This document shows, piece by piece, positions 1 through 9,141 of a DNA stretch of 64,000 nucleotides. Position numbers and translations under genes: made by a program. Under the pieces are notes generated by a model. It was not told the origin of the DNA. It worked only from the letters and a program-made list of their open reading frames with translations, and did no database searches. Source of the stretch: an uncultured bacterium (GTDB taxonomy: Bacteria > Oederibacteriota > PGYV01 > Palsa-1178); NCBI GenBank assembly GCA_937889595.1, contig CALAOR010000090.1, positions 1-64,000 on the forward strand, given 5' to 3'. Numbering within the stretch: position 1 is the stretch's first letter; each line of letters starts with the position of its first letter.

Positions 1-74
1 AAGAGTTAAGGTTCGCCATCCGTGAGGGCGGCAGGACCGTAGGTTCGGGAATAATAACAGAGATCGTAGAATAA
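1..74 (+). CDS. tuf: Elongation factor Tu, C-terminal end (partial)
   Basis: Only the last 23 codons are present; the gene enters from the left edge and is read from base 3 to the TAA at 72-74. The residues [19 protein letters not shown] are the near-invariant C-terminal strand of EF-Tu domain 3, the GTPase that delivers aminoacyl-tRNA to the ribosome. It lies 17 bases before rpsJ on the same strand, the usual str-S10 junction, so it is probably co-transcribed with the ribosomal block. Truncation is due to the window edge, not gene decay. Confidence 0.95.
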   Translation, partial: ELRFAIREGGRTVGSGIITEIVE

Positions 75-91
75 CGGAAGGGAGACTTATA

Positions 92-406
92 ATGCAGTTG
101 GAAACACAGAAAATCAGGATAAGGCTTAAAGCCTATGACCACAAGCTTCTGGATAAATCCGTAGCCGATATCATTAAAAAGGTTAAGGAAACAGGGGCGC
201 GTGTGTGCGGGCCGATTCCGCTTCCCACGAAGATGCACAAGTACACGATTCAGAGGTCTGTTCACGCCGACAAAAAGGCCAGGGAACAGTTCGAAATGAG
301 GATTCACAAGAGGCTTATCGATATACTCGATCCGAACCATGAGACAGTAGAGAAGCTAAAAACTCTCGACCTGCCCGCCGGCATCGATGTAGAGATAAAG
401 CTGTAA
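92..406 (+). CDS. rpsJ: 30S ribosomal protein S10
   Basis: A 104-residue protein, against about 103 in E. coli, that sits in the head of the small subunit and also serves as NusE in antitermination. The N-terminal [13 protein letters not shown] segment and the central PIPLPTK loop are S10 hallmarks. An AGGGAG ribosome-binding site lies 7 bases before the ATG. It is the first gene of the S10 section, 17 bases after tuf and 14 before rplC. Confidence 0.98.
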   Translation: MQLETQKIRIRLKAYDHKLLDKSVADIIKKVKETGARVCGPIPLPTKMHKYTIQRSVHADKKAREQFEMRIHKRLIDILDPNHETVEKLKTLDLPAGIDVEIKL

Positions 407-420
407 ACGGAGGCTAAAAA

Positions 421-1095
421 GTGGTATCTAAACTTGTAGGAAAAAAGTTGGGAATGACTCAGGTTTTTAACGCTAAGGGCGAAGTAGTGCCCGTCACGAT
501 AGTCCAGGTTGACGATACTATTGTTGTCGACAAAAAGACTGTTGAACGCGACGGCTATGTAGCGCTTAAGCTCGGCGCGTTTGACGTAAAAAAGCCGAAG
601 AAGATGCCCAAGGCATTAAAGGGCATATTCAAGAATGAAAAGAATAAGCTCGACATGCCTTTTAAAAGCGTGTTGTGCGAAGTAAGGATGACGCAGGCTG
701 AAGCCGACAAATTCAACGTGGGCGACGTAATAAAAGTTGACTCGGTTTTTAAGGAAGGCGACTTGATCGACGTGGCCGGAGTTTCAAAAGGCAAGGGAAC
801 GCAGGGCGTTATGAAAAGACACGGCTTCTCGGGCGGTCCCGCGTCGCACGGATCCATGATGCACAGGGCCCCGGGTTCCATAGGTTCATCCACATATCCG
901 GCGAGGGTTTTTAAGAACATGAAGATGGCCGGAAGGATGGGCGTTGAAAATGTAACGATCATGAATCTGTATGTGGAAAAGATAGACTCGGAGAACAACT
1001 ATATGCTCATCAAAGGCGCGGTTCCGGGCGCCAGGAACGGCTATATAGAGATCAAGAAATGCGCTAAAAATAAGAAAATAGCGGTAAAGAAGTAA
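421..1095 (+). CDS. rplC: 50S ribosomal protein L3
   Basis: A 224-residue protein that binds 23S rRNA near the peptidyl transferase centre and starts large-subunit assembly. The conserved loop GGPASHGSMMHRAPGSIG (about residues 138-155) is the L3 signature, followed by RVFKNMKMAGRMG. The start is GTG at 421, with GGAGG at 409-413. It is about 15 residues longer than the E. coli protein, mostly in the N-terminal half and C-terminal tail. Confidence 0.98.
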   Translation: MVSKLVGKKLGMTQVFNAKGEVVPVTIVQVDDTIVVDKKTVERDGYVALKLGAFDVKKPKKMPKALKGIFKNEKNKLDMPFKSVLCEVRMTQAEADKFNVGDVIKVDSVFKEGDLIDVAGVSKGKGTQGVMKRHGFSGGPASHGSMMHRAPGSIGSSTYPARVFKNMKMAGRMGVENVTIMNLYVEKIDSENNYMLIKGAVPGARNGYIEIKKCAKNKKIAVKK

Positions 1096-1116
1096 ACATA
1101 AAAGGAGAAATCCAAA

Positions 1117-1740
1117 ATGAAACTGGAAGTTTTAGACAAAGAAAATAAAAAAGTGTCGGAGTACGAGATAGACGACAGCTTTCTTGTGGTAAACGTAAAA
1201 GATGATATGATACACGATGTTCTGCTCGCGTACGAGCAGAACCAGCATACCGGTTCTTCCAACACGCTTGGAAGAGGACAGGTGCGCGGCGGCGGTAAAA
1301 AACCGTGGAAACAGAAAGGCACGGGCCAGGCCAGGCACGGTTCCATCCGCTCCCCGATCTGGAAAGGCGGCGGCGTAACATTCGGGCCGAAACCTTTTAA
1401 GTCCAGGATACTTGTGAATAAGGCCGTTAAGAAACAGGCTTTTTACGCGATTCTTGCCGGTAAGTTAAAGGACGGCGAGATAAAAGTTGTGAATGATTTC
1501 ACGGTGTCGGCCCCGAAGACAAAAGAAGTCATCGCGAATTTAAAGGCCTTAAACCTCAGGGATAAAAAGGTTCTGCTTGTCATGGACGCTGTAAGCGATA
1601 ATTTCATCAAGGCATCCAGGAATGTTGCAAAACTGACTGTGGTAAACCAGGACAATGTCAATGCTTTTGAGCTTATCTCGCACAAAAATATTCTGATGAC
1701 CCAAAAGGCATTGGATGAAATTATCAAGAGAAAGGGATAA
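1117..1740 (+). CDS. rplD: 50S ribosomal protein L4
   Basis: A 207-residue protein that lines the nascent-peptide exit tunnel with L22. The tunnel-loop sequence GRGQVRGGGKKPWKQKGTGQ followed by ARHGSIRSPIWKGGG is diagnostic. In enterobacteria L4 also autoregulates the S10 operon; whether it does here is unknown. AAAGGAGA at 1101-1108 precedes the ATG. It sits 21 bases after rplC and 5 before rplW. Confidence 0.98.
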   Translation: MKLEVLDKENKKVSEYEIDDSFLVVNVKDDMIHDVLLAYEQNQHTGSSNTLGRGQVRGGGKKPWKQKGTGQARHGSIRSPIWKGGGVTFGPKPFKSRILVNKAVKKQAFYAILAGKLKDGEIKVVNDFTVSAPKTKEVIANLKALNLRDKKVLLVMDAVSDNFIKASRNVAKLTVVNQDNVNAFELISHKNILMTQKALDEIIKRKG

Positions 1741-1745
1741 AAAGA

Positions 1746-2033
1746 ATGGATATCTATCAGATCATTAAAAGACCGCTGCTAACAGAAAAAAGCGGGTTTG
1801 TCCGCGAGCACGGCAATTTTTACACCTTTGAAGTGGACAAAACAGCCACTAAAGAGCAGATACGCCAGGCAGTAGAAGCGCTTTTTAAAGTCCACGTGAT
1901 TAAAGTCAACACGTGCACCATGCCGGGTAAGATGAAGCGTTTTGGAAAGAACACTTCCGAGGCAAAGCGCATGAAAAAGGCTATTGTTAAGCTCAAAAAA
2001 GATGAAAAAATTGATATCTTAGAAGGAGTTTAA
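1746..2033 (+). CDS. rplW: 50S ribosomal protein L23
   Basis: A 95-residue protein at the tunnel exit, where it docks signal recognition particle and trigger factor. The N-terminal [11 protein letters not shown] motif and the later [16 protein letters not shown] segment identify it. The ATG is 5 bases after the rplD stop, so its ribosome-binding site lies inside the end of rplD (AGAAAGGGA). The length matches the family. Confidence 0.97.
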   Translation: MDIYQIIKRPLLTEKSGFVREHGNFYTFEVDKTATKEQIRQAVEALFKVHVIKVNTCTMPGKMKRFGKNTSEAKRMKKAIVKLKKDEKIDILEGV

Positions 2034-2038
2034 AAGTC

Positions 2039-2887
2039 ATGGCAATGAAAACATTCAGGCCTATAACACCAAGCAGAAGGCATATGACCGTCGACCCGAA
2101 AGACGACGTCACGCAAAATACGCCGGAAAAATCGCTTACAAAGGGTCTCCACCGCAAGACCGGACGCAACAGCTACGGCAGGATAACATCGAGATTCAGG
2201 GGCGGCGGATCCAAGAAATCCTACAGGACCATAGATTTCAAAAGGGACAAAGTGAATGTCCCGGGAACTGTTGAAACGATAGAGTATGATCCGAACAGGA
2301 CGTGCAGGATCGCGCTCGTGGTTTATAAAGACGGCGAGAGAAGGTACATACTCGCGCCCGTTGGACTGGTAGTGGGCGACACAATAGTGTCTGGGCCTGA
2401 AGCTGAAATAAAAGTAGGCAACGCGCTTCCGCTGCAGCAGATACCGGTCGGAACCGTGATACATAATATTGAGATGAACCCCGGACAGGGCGGGTCCATA
2501 GCCCGCGGCGCAGGAGCTTTTGCCCAGATCATGGGTAAGGAAGCCGGGCAGGCGGTTTTAAAAATGCCTTCAGGCGAATTAAGGATGATACGCTCGGTCT
2601 GTTACGCGACAGTGGGCCAGGTAGGAAATCTTGAGCATGAGAATACGGTTATAGGAAAAGCCGGAAGATACCGCTGGATGGGATTTAAGCCGAGAAACAG
2701 GGCGGTTGCCATGAACCCTGTGGACCACCCGATGGGCGGAGGAGAAGGGCGTTCCAAATCAGGCGCGCATCCCCAGTCCCCGACAGGAGTCAAAGCCAAG
2801 GGCTTTAAGACCAGAAATAAAAAGAAATTGTCAAGCAAATATATAATAAGAAGAAAGAAAGAAAAAGGCTCAGGAGGAATACAATAA
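2039..2887 (+). CDS. rplB: 50S ribosomal protein L2
   Basis: A 282-residue protein (E. coli 273), essential for subunit association and peptidyl transfer. The C-terminal [20 protein letters not shown] block (about residues 227-246) contains the conserved histidine region. The N-terminal [16 protein letters not shown] stretch is also typical. The AAGGAG ribosome-binding site overlaps the end of rplW. The TAA stop directly abuts the rpsS ATG with no spacer, which suggests translational coupling. Confidence 0.98.
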   Translation: MAMKTFRPITPSRRHMTVDPKDDVTQNTPEKSLTKGLHRKTGRNSYGRITSRFRGGGSKKSYRTIDFKRDKVNVPGTVETIEYDPNRTCRIALVVYKDGERRYILAPVGLVVGDTIVSGPEAEIKVGNALPLQQIPVGTVIHNIEMNPGQGGSIARGAGAFAQIMGKEAGQAVLKMPSGELRMIRSVCYATVGQVGNLEHENTVIGKAGRYRWMGFKPRNRAVAMNPVDHPMGGGEGRSKSGAHPQSPTGVKAKGFKTRNKKKLSSKYIIRRKKEKGSGGIQ

Positions 2888-3172
2888 ATGACCAGGTCAC
2901 TTAAGAAAGGCGCTTTTGTAGAACCAAAACTGCTTGATAAAGTGCTGGCGATGCAGGGCAGCGGCGATAAGAAAGTAATAAAGACCTGGGCGAGAAGGTC
3001 GGCAATATCGCCTGAGATGGTCGGATTCACATTTGCGGTGCATAACGGCAGAAAATTCATACCGGTATATGTGAATGAAAATATGGTAGGACACAAACTT
3101 GGCGAGTTTTCGCCCACGAGAATATTTAAAGGACACGGCGAGGCCAAGAAAGAATCATTGGCTAAAACGTAA
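2888..3172 (+). CDS. rpsS: 30S ribosomal protein S19
   Basis: A 94-residue protein of the 30S head that contacts S13 and the A-site finger. [15 protein letters not shown] at the N-terminus and [23 protein letters not shown] are family signatures. The ATG follows the rplB stop immediately, and the AGGAGG-like ribosome-binding site is in the last codons of rplB. Length is normal. Confidence 0.98.
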   Translation: MTRSLKKGAFVEPKLLDKVLAMQGSGDKKVIKTWARRSAISPEMVGFTFAVHNGRKFIPVYVNENMVGHKLGEFSPTRIFKGHGEAKKESLAKT

Positions 3173-3194
3173 TAAACGGGAAGGAGCCGGAAAA

Positions 3195-3542
3195 ATGGAA
3201 GCTATATCAATAATCAGGCATCTCAGGATGCCCGCAAGAAAAGTCAGGGTTGTGGCCAAGGCAGTGGAGAAAAAGAGCGTTGCTGACGCTATGGATCGTT
3301 TGAGGTTCATTCCAAAAAATGCCTCACAGCATCTTATCAAGGCCTTAAAATCGGCCGTAGCGAACGCTACAAAGAATTATGGAGCCGACGCTGACAGCCT
3401 TTTTGTAAAAGGCATCAGGGTTGACCATGGACCCACCTTGAAATACGCGAGGCGTTTCATGCCGCGCGCCATGGGCAGGGCCGCCAAGATAAACAAAAGG
3501 TCATGCCATATCGAAATAACAGTGACCGATAACAAAAAATAA
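3195..3542 (+). CDS. rplV: 50S ribosomal protein L22
   Basis: A 115-residue protein whose long beta-hairpin lines the exit tunnel. The open frame extends upstream to 3099, but that part overlaps rpsS. The ATG at 3195 follows AAGGAGCCGG (3181-3190) and gives the standard start EAISIIRHLRMPARKVR. The SAVANATKNYGAD and MPRAMGRAAKINKR segments are conserved. Confidence 0.97.
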   Translation: MEAISIIRHLRMPARKVRVVAKAVEKKSVADAMDRLRFIPKNASQHLIKALKSAVANATKNYGADADSLFVKGIRVDHGPTLKYARRFMPRAMGRAAKINKRSCHIEITVTDNKK

Positions 3543-3560
3543 AAGGAGCGTCAATAGTTT

Positions 3561-4208
3561 ATGGGACAGAAAGTTCATCCTGAAGGCGTTAGAATAGGTA
3601 TTGTAAAGGGCTGGAAATCAAAATGGGTCGCGAAGAAAAATTTTAAAGACCTCGTTTTAGAGGATTTCAAAATAAGGAAATTCATTAAAACAAAATTATA
3701 CAGCGCGGGCATTGCCAAAGTAGAGATAGAGAGAGCCGGAAACAAGGCGATCCTGAAAATCTACGCAGCCAAGCCGGGGATGATCATAGGAAGAAAAGGC
3801 GCGGAAGTTGACGTCTTAAAGAAGGAACTTGAAAAGTTGACCGGGAAACAGATCCTGATAGACCCGAAGGAAGTCGGCAAGCCAGAAATAGAAGCAATTT
3901 TGATCGCCGAGAATATAGCACAGCAGCTTGAAAAACGCATCTCATACAGGCGCGCGATGAAAAAAGCAATGCAGACCGCCATGTCGCCGGACTCGGGCGC
4001 GTTCGGAATAAAAGTGGCGTGTTCGGGCAGGCTTGCGGGCGCGGAAATTGCCAGGCGGGAATGGTACGTGGAAGGCAGGGTACCGCTCCAGACTTTAAGG
4101 GCCGATATTGATTACGGCACGGCTACAGCCTTCACGACTTACGGGACAATAGGCGTAAAAGTATGGGTCTTCAAGGGAGAAATTCTTCCCGGAGACAATA
4201 AAATTTAG
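3561..4208 (+). CDS. rpsC: 30S ribosomal protein S3
   Basis: A 215-residue protein (E. coli 233) at the mRNA entry channel. It carries a type II KH domain with the GXXG loop IGRKGAEVD around residues 76-84, and the C-terminal [21 protein letters not shown] block. The N-terminus [14 protein letters not shown] is standard. It lacks the longer basic tail of some S3 proteins. AAAGGAG precedes it. Confidence 0.98.
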   Translation: MGQKVHPEGVRIGIVKGWKSKWVAKKNFKDLVLEDFKIRKFIKTKLYSAGIAKVEIERAGNKAILKIYAAKPGMIIGRKGAEVDVLKKELEKLTGKQILIDPKEVGKPEIEAILIAENIAQQLEKRISYRRAMKKAMQTAMSPDSGAFGIKVACSGRLAGAEIARREWYVEGRVPLQTLRADIDYGTATAFTTYGTIGVKVWVFKGEILPGDNKI

Positions 4209-4223
4209 CGGAGGATTATATAA

Positions 4224-4637
4224 ATGTTAATGCCGGCAAGGGTAAAATTCAGGAAACAGATGAGAGGCAGAATGAAAGGAAAAGCGACCAGCGGAAATTA
4301 CGTCAGCTTTGGACAATACGGGTTAAAAGCGCTGGAGCCGTCGTGGGTAACAGGCAGGCAGATTGAGGCGGCAAGGGTCGCCATCAACCGCAACCTGAAA
4401 AAAGGCGGAAAACTCTGGATCAGGATATTCCCCGACAAACCGGTCACAAAAAAACCGGCTGAAACCCGCATGGGTAAGGGAAAAGGCGCGCCCGAATTCT
4501 GGGTAGCCGTGGTAAAACCGGGAAGGGTAATCTTTGAACTTGACGGCGTAACGGAAGATATAGCACGCCTGGCTTTCAGAAAAGCCAGGGGTAAAATGCC
4601 TATAGCAATGCAGTTCGTATACAGGCACGAGATTTAA
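4224..4637 (+). CDS. rplP: 50S ribosomal protein L16
   Basis: A 137-residue protein at the A-site tRNA elbow. It has the start [19 protein letters not shown] and the conserved [20 protein letters not shown] and [15 protein letters not shown] segments. CGGAGGA (4209-4215) is the ribosome-binding site. Length and order (rpsC-rplP-rpmC) are canonical. Confidence 0.98.
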   Translation: MLMPARVKFRKQMRGRMKGKATSGNYVSFGQYGLKALEPSWVTGRQIEAARVAINRNLKKGGKLWIRIFPDKPVTKKPAETRMGKGKGAPEFWVAVVKPGRVIFELDGVTEDIARLAFRKARGKMPIAMQFVYRHEI

Positions 4638-4656
4638 TTAATTTTCGGAGGATTCA

Positions 4657-4863
4657 ATGAAAGCACAGGAAATCAGGGATTTAAACGTCGAAGAAATAGA
4701 CAGGAAAGTAAGGGAACTACAGGAGAATCTTTTTAAGATAAAGATGAAGCTCTCGACCAAACAGGTTGAGAACACTTCGCAGATTTCGGGCATAAAAAAG
4801 GACATAGCCAGACTGCTTACGATAGCCAAAGAGAAAAAGGCAGTTACAGGAGCCGTAAAATGA
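4657..4863 (+). CDS. rpmC: 50S ribosomal protein L29
   Basis: A 68-residue all-helical protein near the tunnel exit. The pattern [25 protein letters not shown] and the later [14 protein letters not shown] helix are typical of L29. GGAGG lies 7 bases before the ATG. Its stop TGA overlaps the rpsQ start in an ATGA arrangement. Confidence 0.96.
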   Translation: MKAQEIRDLNVEEIDRKVRELQENLFKIKMKLSTKQVENTSQISGIKKDIARLLTIAKEKKAVTGAVK

Positions 4864-5177
4864 GCGAGAAAAATAACAGGCGCACGATCGAGGGCGAAGT
4901 CATCGGCAACAAGATGGACAAGACCGTCACCGTAGCAGTGGTAACAAAGGTCAAGCACCCGGCGTACAAGAAGTACATAAAAAGAACGACAAAACTCATG
5001 GCTCATGACGAAAAAAATGAGTGCAAAGTGGGCGATATAGTTTCCATAAAAGAAGTCAGGCCGCTTTCAAAGAATAAAAACTGGCTTGTCGTTGAGATCC
5101 TGAAAAAGGGCCTCGAGAAGATAGATCTTATTGATGACGGGGGCGAAAAAAATGATTCAACAGATGACAAGGCTTGA
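4860..5177 (+). CDS. rpsQ: 30S ribosomal protein S17 with C-terminal extension
   Basis: A 105-residue early assembly protein binding 16S rRNA, compared with about 84 in E. coli. The core [20 protein letters not shown] and [15 protein letters not shown] is clear. The last 20 or so residues ([19 protein letters not shown]) are an acidic tail whose codons overlap the first 26 bases of rplN in another frame. The ATG overlaps the rpmC stop by 4 bases. Confidence 0.96.
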   Translation: MSEKNNRRTIEGEVIGNKMDKTVTVAVVTKVKHPAYKKYIKRTTKLMAHDEKNECKVGDIVSIKEVRPLSKNKNWLVVEILKKGLEKIDLIDDGGEKNDSTDDKA

Positions 5178-5520
5178 AGTAGCCGATAATTCCGGCGCAA
5201 AGAGCATAATGTGCATTAAAGTCCTGGGCGGAACACGGGCAAGATACGCCGGCTTGGGCGATATCATAGTCGCTTCAGTTAAAGACGCCATACCGGGAGC
5301 ACAGGTAAAAAGAAAAGAAGTGGTAAAAGCCGTCATAGTCAGGTTAAGGAAAGAAACCAGGAGAAAAGACGGATCTTACATAAGGTTTGACACAAATTCG
5401 GCGGTTATTATAAATGATCAGAACCTTCCGCGAGGCACCAGAATATTCGGGCCGGTCGCAAGGGAACTCAGGGAAAGAAACTTTCTCAAGATCATATCAC
5501 TAGCGCCAGAAGTGGTATAG
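5152..5520 (+). CDS. rplN: 50S ribosomal protein L14
   Basis: A 122-residue protein at the intersubunit bridge. I chose the ATG at 5152 because it yields the universal start [18 protein letters not shown]; an upstream ATG at 5131 would add seven unrelated residues. The [19 protein letters not shown] and [15 protein letters not shown] segments are conserved. The gene starts inside the rpsQ tail, a 26-base overlap. Confidence 0.97.
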   Translation: MIQQMTRLEVADNSGAKSIMCIKVLGGTRARYAGLGDIIVASVKDAIPGAQVKRKEVVKAVIVRLRKETRRKDGSYIRFDTNSAVIINDQNLPRGTRIFGPVARELRERNFLKIISLAPEVV

Positions 5521-5532
5521 GAGAAGAAAATC

Positions 5533-5856
5533 ATGAAAATAAAAATTAAAAAAGATGATGTTGTCACGGTCATAACCGGAAAGTACGCGGGAAAATCGGG
5601 AAAGGTCCTTAAGGTATTCCCCGACACAAAAAAACTCATAGTTGAAAAGATTAATTTCGTTAAAAGACACACAAAGCCTTCGCAGAAAGTGCAGCAGGGC
5701 GGAATACTGGAAAAGGAAGCGCCTATCGCGGTATCCAAAGTAATGCTCATCTGCAACAAGTGCGGAAAAACAACCCGTGTAAAGATCGGGTCGCTTCCGG
5801 ACGGCAAGCATGTGCGAATTTGCAAAAAATGCAGCGAAATGATCGACGAAAAATAG
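5533..5856 (+). CDS. rplX: 50S ribosomal protein L24
   Basis: A 107-residue assembly initiator with an N-terminal KOW motif (DDVVTVITGKYAGKSGKVLKV). The C-terminal part has two cysteine pairs, C74-x2-C77 and C97-x2-C100, which form the zinc-ribbon seen in many bacterial L24 proteins. A GGAGAAGAAAA ribosome-binding region follows the rplN stop. Order and length are canonical. Confidence 0.97.
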   Translation: MKIKIKKDDVVTVITGKYAGKSGKVLKVFPDTKKLIVEKINFVKRHTKPSQKVQQGGILEKEAPIAVSKVMLICNKCGKTTRVKIGSLPDGKHVRICKKCSEMIDEK

Positions 5857-5870
5857 GAGGAAAAATTTAA

Positions 5871-6413
5871 ATGGCAAGGCTTAAGGAAAAATTTGACAAA
5901 GAATTAGTGCCCGCGCTGATGCAGTCAACCGGATATAAAAATAAATATCAGGTGCCAAGGCTGCAGAAAATAGTGATAAATATGGGCGTAGGGGAAGCAA
6001 CCCAGAATGTCAAGGCGCTTGACGAGGCTATCGAGGAATTGACCGCCATCACCGGCCAGAAACCGCTGACCACAAAGTCAAAGGTGGCGATTTCCAACTT
6101 CAAGCTCAGGGAAAATATTCCCATAGGCGCCAAAGTAACGCTGCGCGGGAACAGGATGTTTGAGTTCCTCGACAGGTTCATATCGCTCGCCCTTCCCAGG
6201 GTAAGGGATTTTAACGGTGTGCCGCGCACTTCTTTTGACGGCCGCGGCAACTACACCATGGGCATCAAGGAACAGATAATATTCCCGGAGGTTAAATTTG
6301 AAAAAGTGCTCGTGGTAATGGGCATGGACATAACTTTTGTAACATCGGCAAAAAACAACGAGGACGCGTTCCTGCTTTTAGAAAGCCTCGGCATGCCGTT
6401 CCGTAAGAAATAA
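5871..6413 (+). CDS. rplE: 50S ribosomal protein L5
   Basis: A 180-residue 5S rRNA-binding protein of the central protuberance. Signatures are [20 protein letters not shown], the [13 protein letters not shown] stretch and [22 protein letters not shown]. The TAGGAGGAAAA ribosome-binding site precedes the ATG by 7 bases. Length is as in E. coli (179). Confidence 0.98.
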   Translation: MARLKEKFDKELVPALMQSTGYKNKYQVPRLQKIVINMGVGEATQNVKALDEAIEELTAITGQKPLTTKSKVAISNFKLRENIPIGAKVTLRGNRMFEFLDRFISLALPRVRDFNGVPRTSFDGRGNYTMGIKEQIIFPEVKFEKVLVVMGMDITFVTSAKNNEDAFLLLESLGMPFRKK

Positions 6414-6425
6414 GGAGGAATATAA

Positions 6426-6611
6426 GTGGCGACAACAGCGATAATCAACAAGTCAAAGAAAAAACAGAAATTTAAAGTAAGACAGTACAACAGATGTTCC
6501 ATATGCGGCAGGCCAAGGGCCTACATGAGGAAGTTTGGGGTATGCAGGATATGCTTCAGGACGCTCGCGCACAAAGGCGAAATACCGGGCGTCAAGAAGT
6601 CAAGCTGGTAA
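6426..6611 (+). CDS. rpsN: 30S ribosomal protein S14, zinc-binding type
   Basis: A 61-residue short (type Z) S14 with zinc ligands C24, C27, C40 and C43 around [22 protein letters not shown]. The start is GTG with AAGGAGG directly upstream. This form replaces the long zinc-free S14 of enterobacteria. No zinc-free paralogue is in the window. Confidence 0.97.
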   Translation: MATTAIINKSKKKQKFKVRQYNRCSICGRPRAYMRKFGVCRICFRTLAHKGEIPGVKKSSW

Positions 6612-6621
6612 AGGAGGAATA

Positions 6622-7011
6622 ATGGATACTATCGCGGATTTATTGACAAGGATCAGGAACGCAAACCTTAAAAAGAAGGATTATGTGGATGTGCCTTCTT
6701 CAAAGATGAAACAGAACATCGTAAAGCTCCTGAAAGAAGAGGGCTTTATAAAAGGATACAGGTATATCGAAGATAACAAGCAGGGTAATATCAGGGTTTA
6801 CTTAAAGTACGGCGACAATAAAGACAAGGCAATTCATTCAATCAGAAGAATAAGCAAATCGTCCCGCAGAGTCTACACCGGAACCGGTGAGATCCCCAAG
6901 GTAAAAAGCGGCATAGGCGTGCTCTTAATCTCCACTTCAAAAGGGATTATGACAGGCTCGAAAGCCAGGGAAGAAAAAATCGGCGGCGAGATAATTTGCG
7001 AGATCTGGTAA
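6622..7011 (+). CDS. rpsH: 30S ribosomal protein S8
   Basis: A 129-residue 16S rRNA-binding protein; in E. coli it represses the spc operon. The ATG at 6622 sits 5 bases after AAGGAGG and gives the standard MDTIADLLTRIRNAN. An in-frame extension back to 6535 overlaps rpsN and is not used. The C-terminal STSKGIMTGSKARE-x-KIGGE block is typical. Confidence 0.97.
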   Translation: MDTIADLLTRIRNANLKKKDYVDVPSSKMKQNIVKLLKEEGFIKGYRYIEDNKQGNIRVYLKYGDNKDKAIHSIRRISKSSRRVYTGTGEIPKVKSGIGVLLISTSKGIMTGSKAREEKIGGEIICEIW

Positions 7012-7024
7012 AAGGAGAACAGGG

Positions 7025-7582
7025 ATGTCAAGAATAGGAAAAAAGCCGGTTGTAATTCCGGATAAAGTCAAAGTAACCAAAGAAGGAAACGCCATTAATA
7101 TAGAAGGCGCGAAGGGCAAGGCACAGCATAATATGAACCCCGGATTTGAATATAAGATCGAGGGAAATACCATAACGGTTATCCCGAGGCCCGGTGTCGA
7201 AGCAAACAAAAAGTGGAACGCTATGTTTGGAATGGAAAGAGCCATTATCAATAATAAGGTCATCGGAGTATTGGAAGGGTATTCGAAGGTCCTTGTTTTA
7301 AAGGGAGTCGGATACAGGGCCACGCTTGCGGGAACAACCTTGAATTTTACACTCGGCTTTTCGCACCCGTCGGAATATAAACTGCCGGCAGGCATCACCG
7401 CACTTGTGGAAAACCAGACCAGGATAACAATTTCCGGTATAGACAAACACATGGTGGGAAAAGTAGCGGCTGAGATAAAGCGCCTGAAACCGCCCGAACC
7501 GTACCAGGGCAAAGGCGTTATGTATGAAAATGAAAAGATCAGAAGAAAAGCCGGAAAGAGCGCCGCTGGCGCCAAGAAATAA
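7025..7582 (+). CDS. rplF: 50S ribosomal protein L6
   Basis: A 185-residue protein near the sarcin-ricin loop, made of two similar domains. The N-terminus is MSRIGKKPVVIPDKVKV; the C-terminal KRLKPPEPYQGKGVMYENEKIRRKAGKS is diagnostic. An AAAGGAGAA ribosome-binding site precedes the ATG. Residues 38-41 read NMNP where many L6 proteins have a more basic loop, a minor difference. Confidence 0.97.
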   Translation: MSRIGKKPVVIPDKVKVTKEGNAINIEGAKGKAQHNMNPGFEYKIEGNTITVIPRPGVEANKKWNAMFGMERAIINNKVIGVLEGYSKVLVLKGVGYRATLAGTTLNFTLGFSHPSEYKLPAGITALVENQTRITISGIDKHMVGKVAAEIKRLKPPEPYQGKGVMYENEKIRRKAGKSAAGAKK

Positions 7583-7613
7583 GAAATAATCTTAACGGAG
7601 GATATTATTTAAT

Positions 7614-7988
7614 ATGCGTATAACCATAAAGAAAAGGACAAACAAGGTAAGGGTAGGCAGGATATTAAGGCACGAAAGAGGAAGAAAAAAGATCATTGGC
7701 ACCGCGGAAAAACCCAGGCTTTCATTATTCAGGGGAAGCAGCACGCTTGTAGCCCAGGTAGTTGACGATTTTTCTAAAAAGACAATAGTCGGGCTTGCCA
7801 CCAACTCGAAAGAAGCCGGCATAAAAGGCAAAAATAAGCAGTCAGCCGTGGCTTTAGGAAAAAAGATAGCTGACAAATGCAAGGAAAAGGGCATCTCAGC
7901 CGTTGTTTTTGACAGGGGCGGATACCAGTTTCATGGTGTTGTAAAAGCATTCGCGGATTCAGCACGCGAAGCCGGCTTAAAATTTTAA
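7614..7988 (+). CDS. rplR: 50S ribosomal protein L18
   Basis: A 124-residue 5S rRNA-binding protein. It shows RPRLSLFRGSS-like (KPRLSLFRGSSTLVAQVVDD), AVALGKKIADKCKEKGI and the C-terminal FDRGGYQFHGVVKAFADSAREAGL. ACGGAGGA precedes the ATG. It follows rplF after 31 bases. Confidence 0.97.
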   Translation: MRITIKKRTNKVRVGRILRHERGRKKIIGTAEKPRLSLFRGSSTLVAQVVDDFSKKTIVGLATNSKEAGIKGKNKQSAVALGKKIADKCKEKGISAVVFDRGGYQFHGVVKAFADSAREAGLKF

Positions 7989-8003
7989 TAGGAGGTAATC
8001 TTT

Positions 8004-8492
8004 TTGAGACCCAGGGAAGATAGGACGAAATCGGATTTTAAAGAAAGAATTGTCAGCATAAACAGGGTAGCCAAAGTGGTAAAAGGCGGCAAAAGATTTA
8101 AATTTGCATGCCTGGCCATAGTCGGCGACGGTCATGGTTCGGTGGGTTACGGGCTTGGAAAGGCCAGAGAAGTGCCGGAAGCCATAAAAAAAGCGGTCTT
8201 ACGCGGCAGAAAAAGCCTTAAGAAAATCCCTACAAAAGGCACAACAATCCCTTTTGAGGTAACCGGTAAATTCGGTGCGGCTGAAGTGCTGTTAAAGCCT
8301 GCATGTCCCGGCACCGGTGTTATCGCCGGAGCGGCGGTACGCGCCATAGTAGAGTCGGCTGGAATTCATGATATTCTGACAAAATGCGTAGGCAGGACAA
8401 CCAATTCCTATAACGTGGTTTACGCGACATTTGATGCATTGGCACAGTTAAAGGACCCGGAAACAATCTACGCGCTAAGGAAGGGCAAATAA
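8004..8492 (+). CDS. rpsE: 30S ribosomal protein S5
   Basis: A 162-residue protein guarding decoding fidelity. It has the double-stranded RNA-binding-like N-domain ([19 protein letters not shown]) and the C-terminal [19 protein letters not shown] block. The start is TTG at 8004 with AGGAGG 8-9 bases upstream; no ATG is suitably placed. Length is near the usual 160-167. Confidence 0.97.
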   Translation: MRPREDRTKSDFKERIVSINRVAKVVKGGKRFKFACLAIVGDGHGSVGYGLGKAREVPEAIKKAVLRGRKSLKKIPTKGTTIPFEVTGKFGAAEVLLKPACPGTGVIAGAAVRAIVESAGIHDILTKCVGRTTNSYNVVYATFDALAQLKDPETIYALRKGK

Positions 8493-8493
8493 A

Positions 8494-8673
8494 ATGGCAA
8501 AAGTCAAGGTTACACTAAAGAAAAGCACGGCCGGGCATATGCCGTCAAACAGAAGAACCATAGCTGCGCTTGGTTTGAAGAAAATCGGCGATTCGAAGAT
8601 TTTTGAAAAAACAAAAGAACTCGACGGAGCGCTAAAAAAGATACATTTTCTTATTACAGTAAAAGAGCAATAA
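8494..8673 (+). CDS. rpmD: 50S ribosomal protein L30
   Basis: A 59-residue protein, exactly the family length, found by reading the gap between rpsE and rplO. It reads MAKVKVTLKKSTAGHMPSN, then RRTIAALGLKKIGDS, which is the L30 pattern. The ATG starts one base after the rpsE stop, so translation is probably coupled. Many lineages lack L30; here it is retained. Confidence 0.95.
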   Translation: MAKVKVTLKKSTAGHMPSNRRTIAALGLKKIGDSKIFEKTKELDGALKKIHFLITVKEQ

Positions 8674-8694
8674 ATACGCGGAGGATAACAAACA

Positions 8695-9141
8695 ATGGAT
8701 TTCAAGGATTTAAAGGTAAATAAAGCAAAAAGGACAAAAAAAGTAAGGAAAGGCCGCGGAACAGGAAGCGGCATCGGAAAGACTTCCGGAAAAGGCAATA
8801 AGGGTCAGCGCGCGCGTTCAGGCGGGGCAAAAGCGCCGTGGTTTGAAGGCGGACAGCAGAGGCTCGTACAGCGCCTGCCAAAAGTCGGGTTCAACAATTT
8901 CTTTAAAGTGGATTACGAAATAGTGAACCTGGAAATTTTAAATGAAAAATTCGAATCCGGCGCCGCCGTGAACAGGGAAACCATGCTCGCGATCGGCCTG
9001 ATCAAGACAAAAAAGAAAAAAATCAAGATACTCGCGAACGGCGAAGTTACAAAAGCCCTGAACGTTACCGCAGATAAGTTCTCGGCCAAGGCGGCGGAAA
9101 AGATCAAAAACGCCGGTGGAAAGGCGGAAGTCACAAAATGA
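8695..9141 (+). CDS. rplO: 50S ribosomal protein L15
   Basis: A 148-residue late-assembly protein. The glycine/arginine-rich N-terminus GRGTGSGIGKTSGKGNKGQ and ARSGG-x-APWFEGGQ is diagnostic. GCGGAGGA precedes the ATG. Its TGA stop overlaps the secY ATG by 4 bases (ATGA), so secY translation is likely coupled to L15. Confidence 0.97.
   Translation: MDFKDLKVNKAKRTKKVRKGRGTGSGIGKTSGKGNKGQRARSGGAKAPWFEGGQQRLVQRLPKVGFNNFFKVDYEIVNLEILNEKFESGAAVNRETMLAIGLIKTKKKKIKILANGEVTKALNVTADKFSAKAAEKIKNAGGKAEVTK

Noticed and set aside
555-998. Long minus-strand open frames opposite the ribosomal protein genes (for example 555-998, 2602-3147, 4638-5006, 6937-7575)
   Set aside because: They lie entirely antisense to conserved ribosomal genes, have no ribosome-binding sites, and show compositional artefacts of the codon bias on the other strand.
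5131-5177. Possible programmed frameshift joining rpsQ and rplN
   Set aside because: The overlap is explained by a C-terminal S17 tail over a normal L14 start; no slippery heptamer with a downstream structure is evident.
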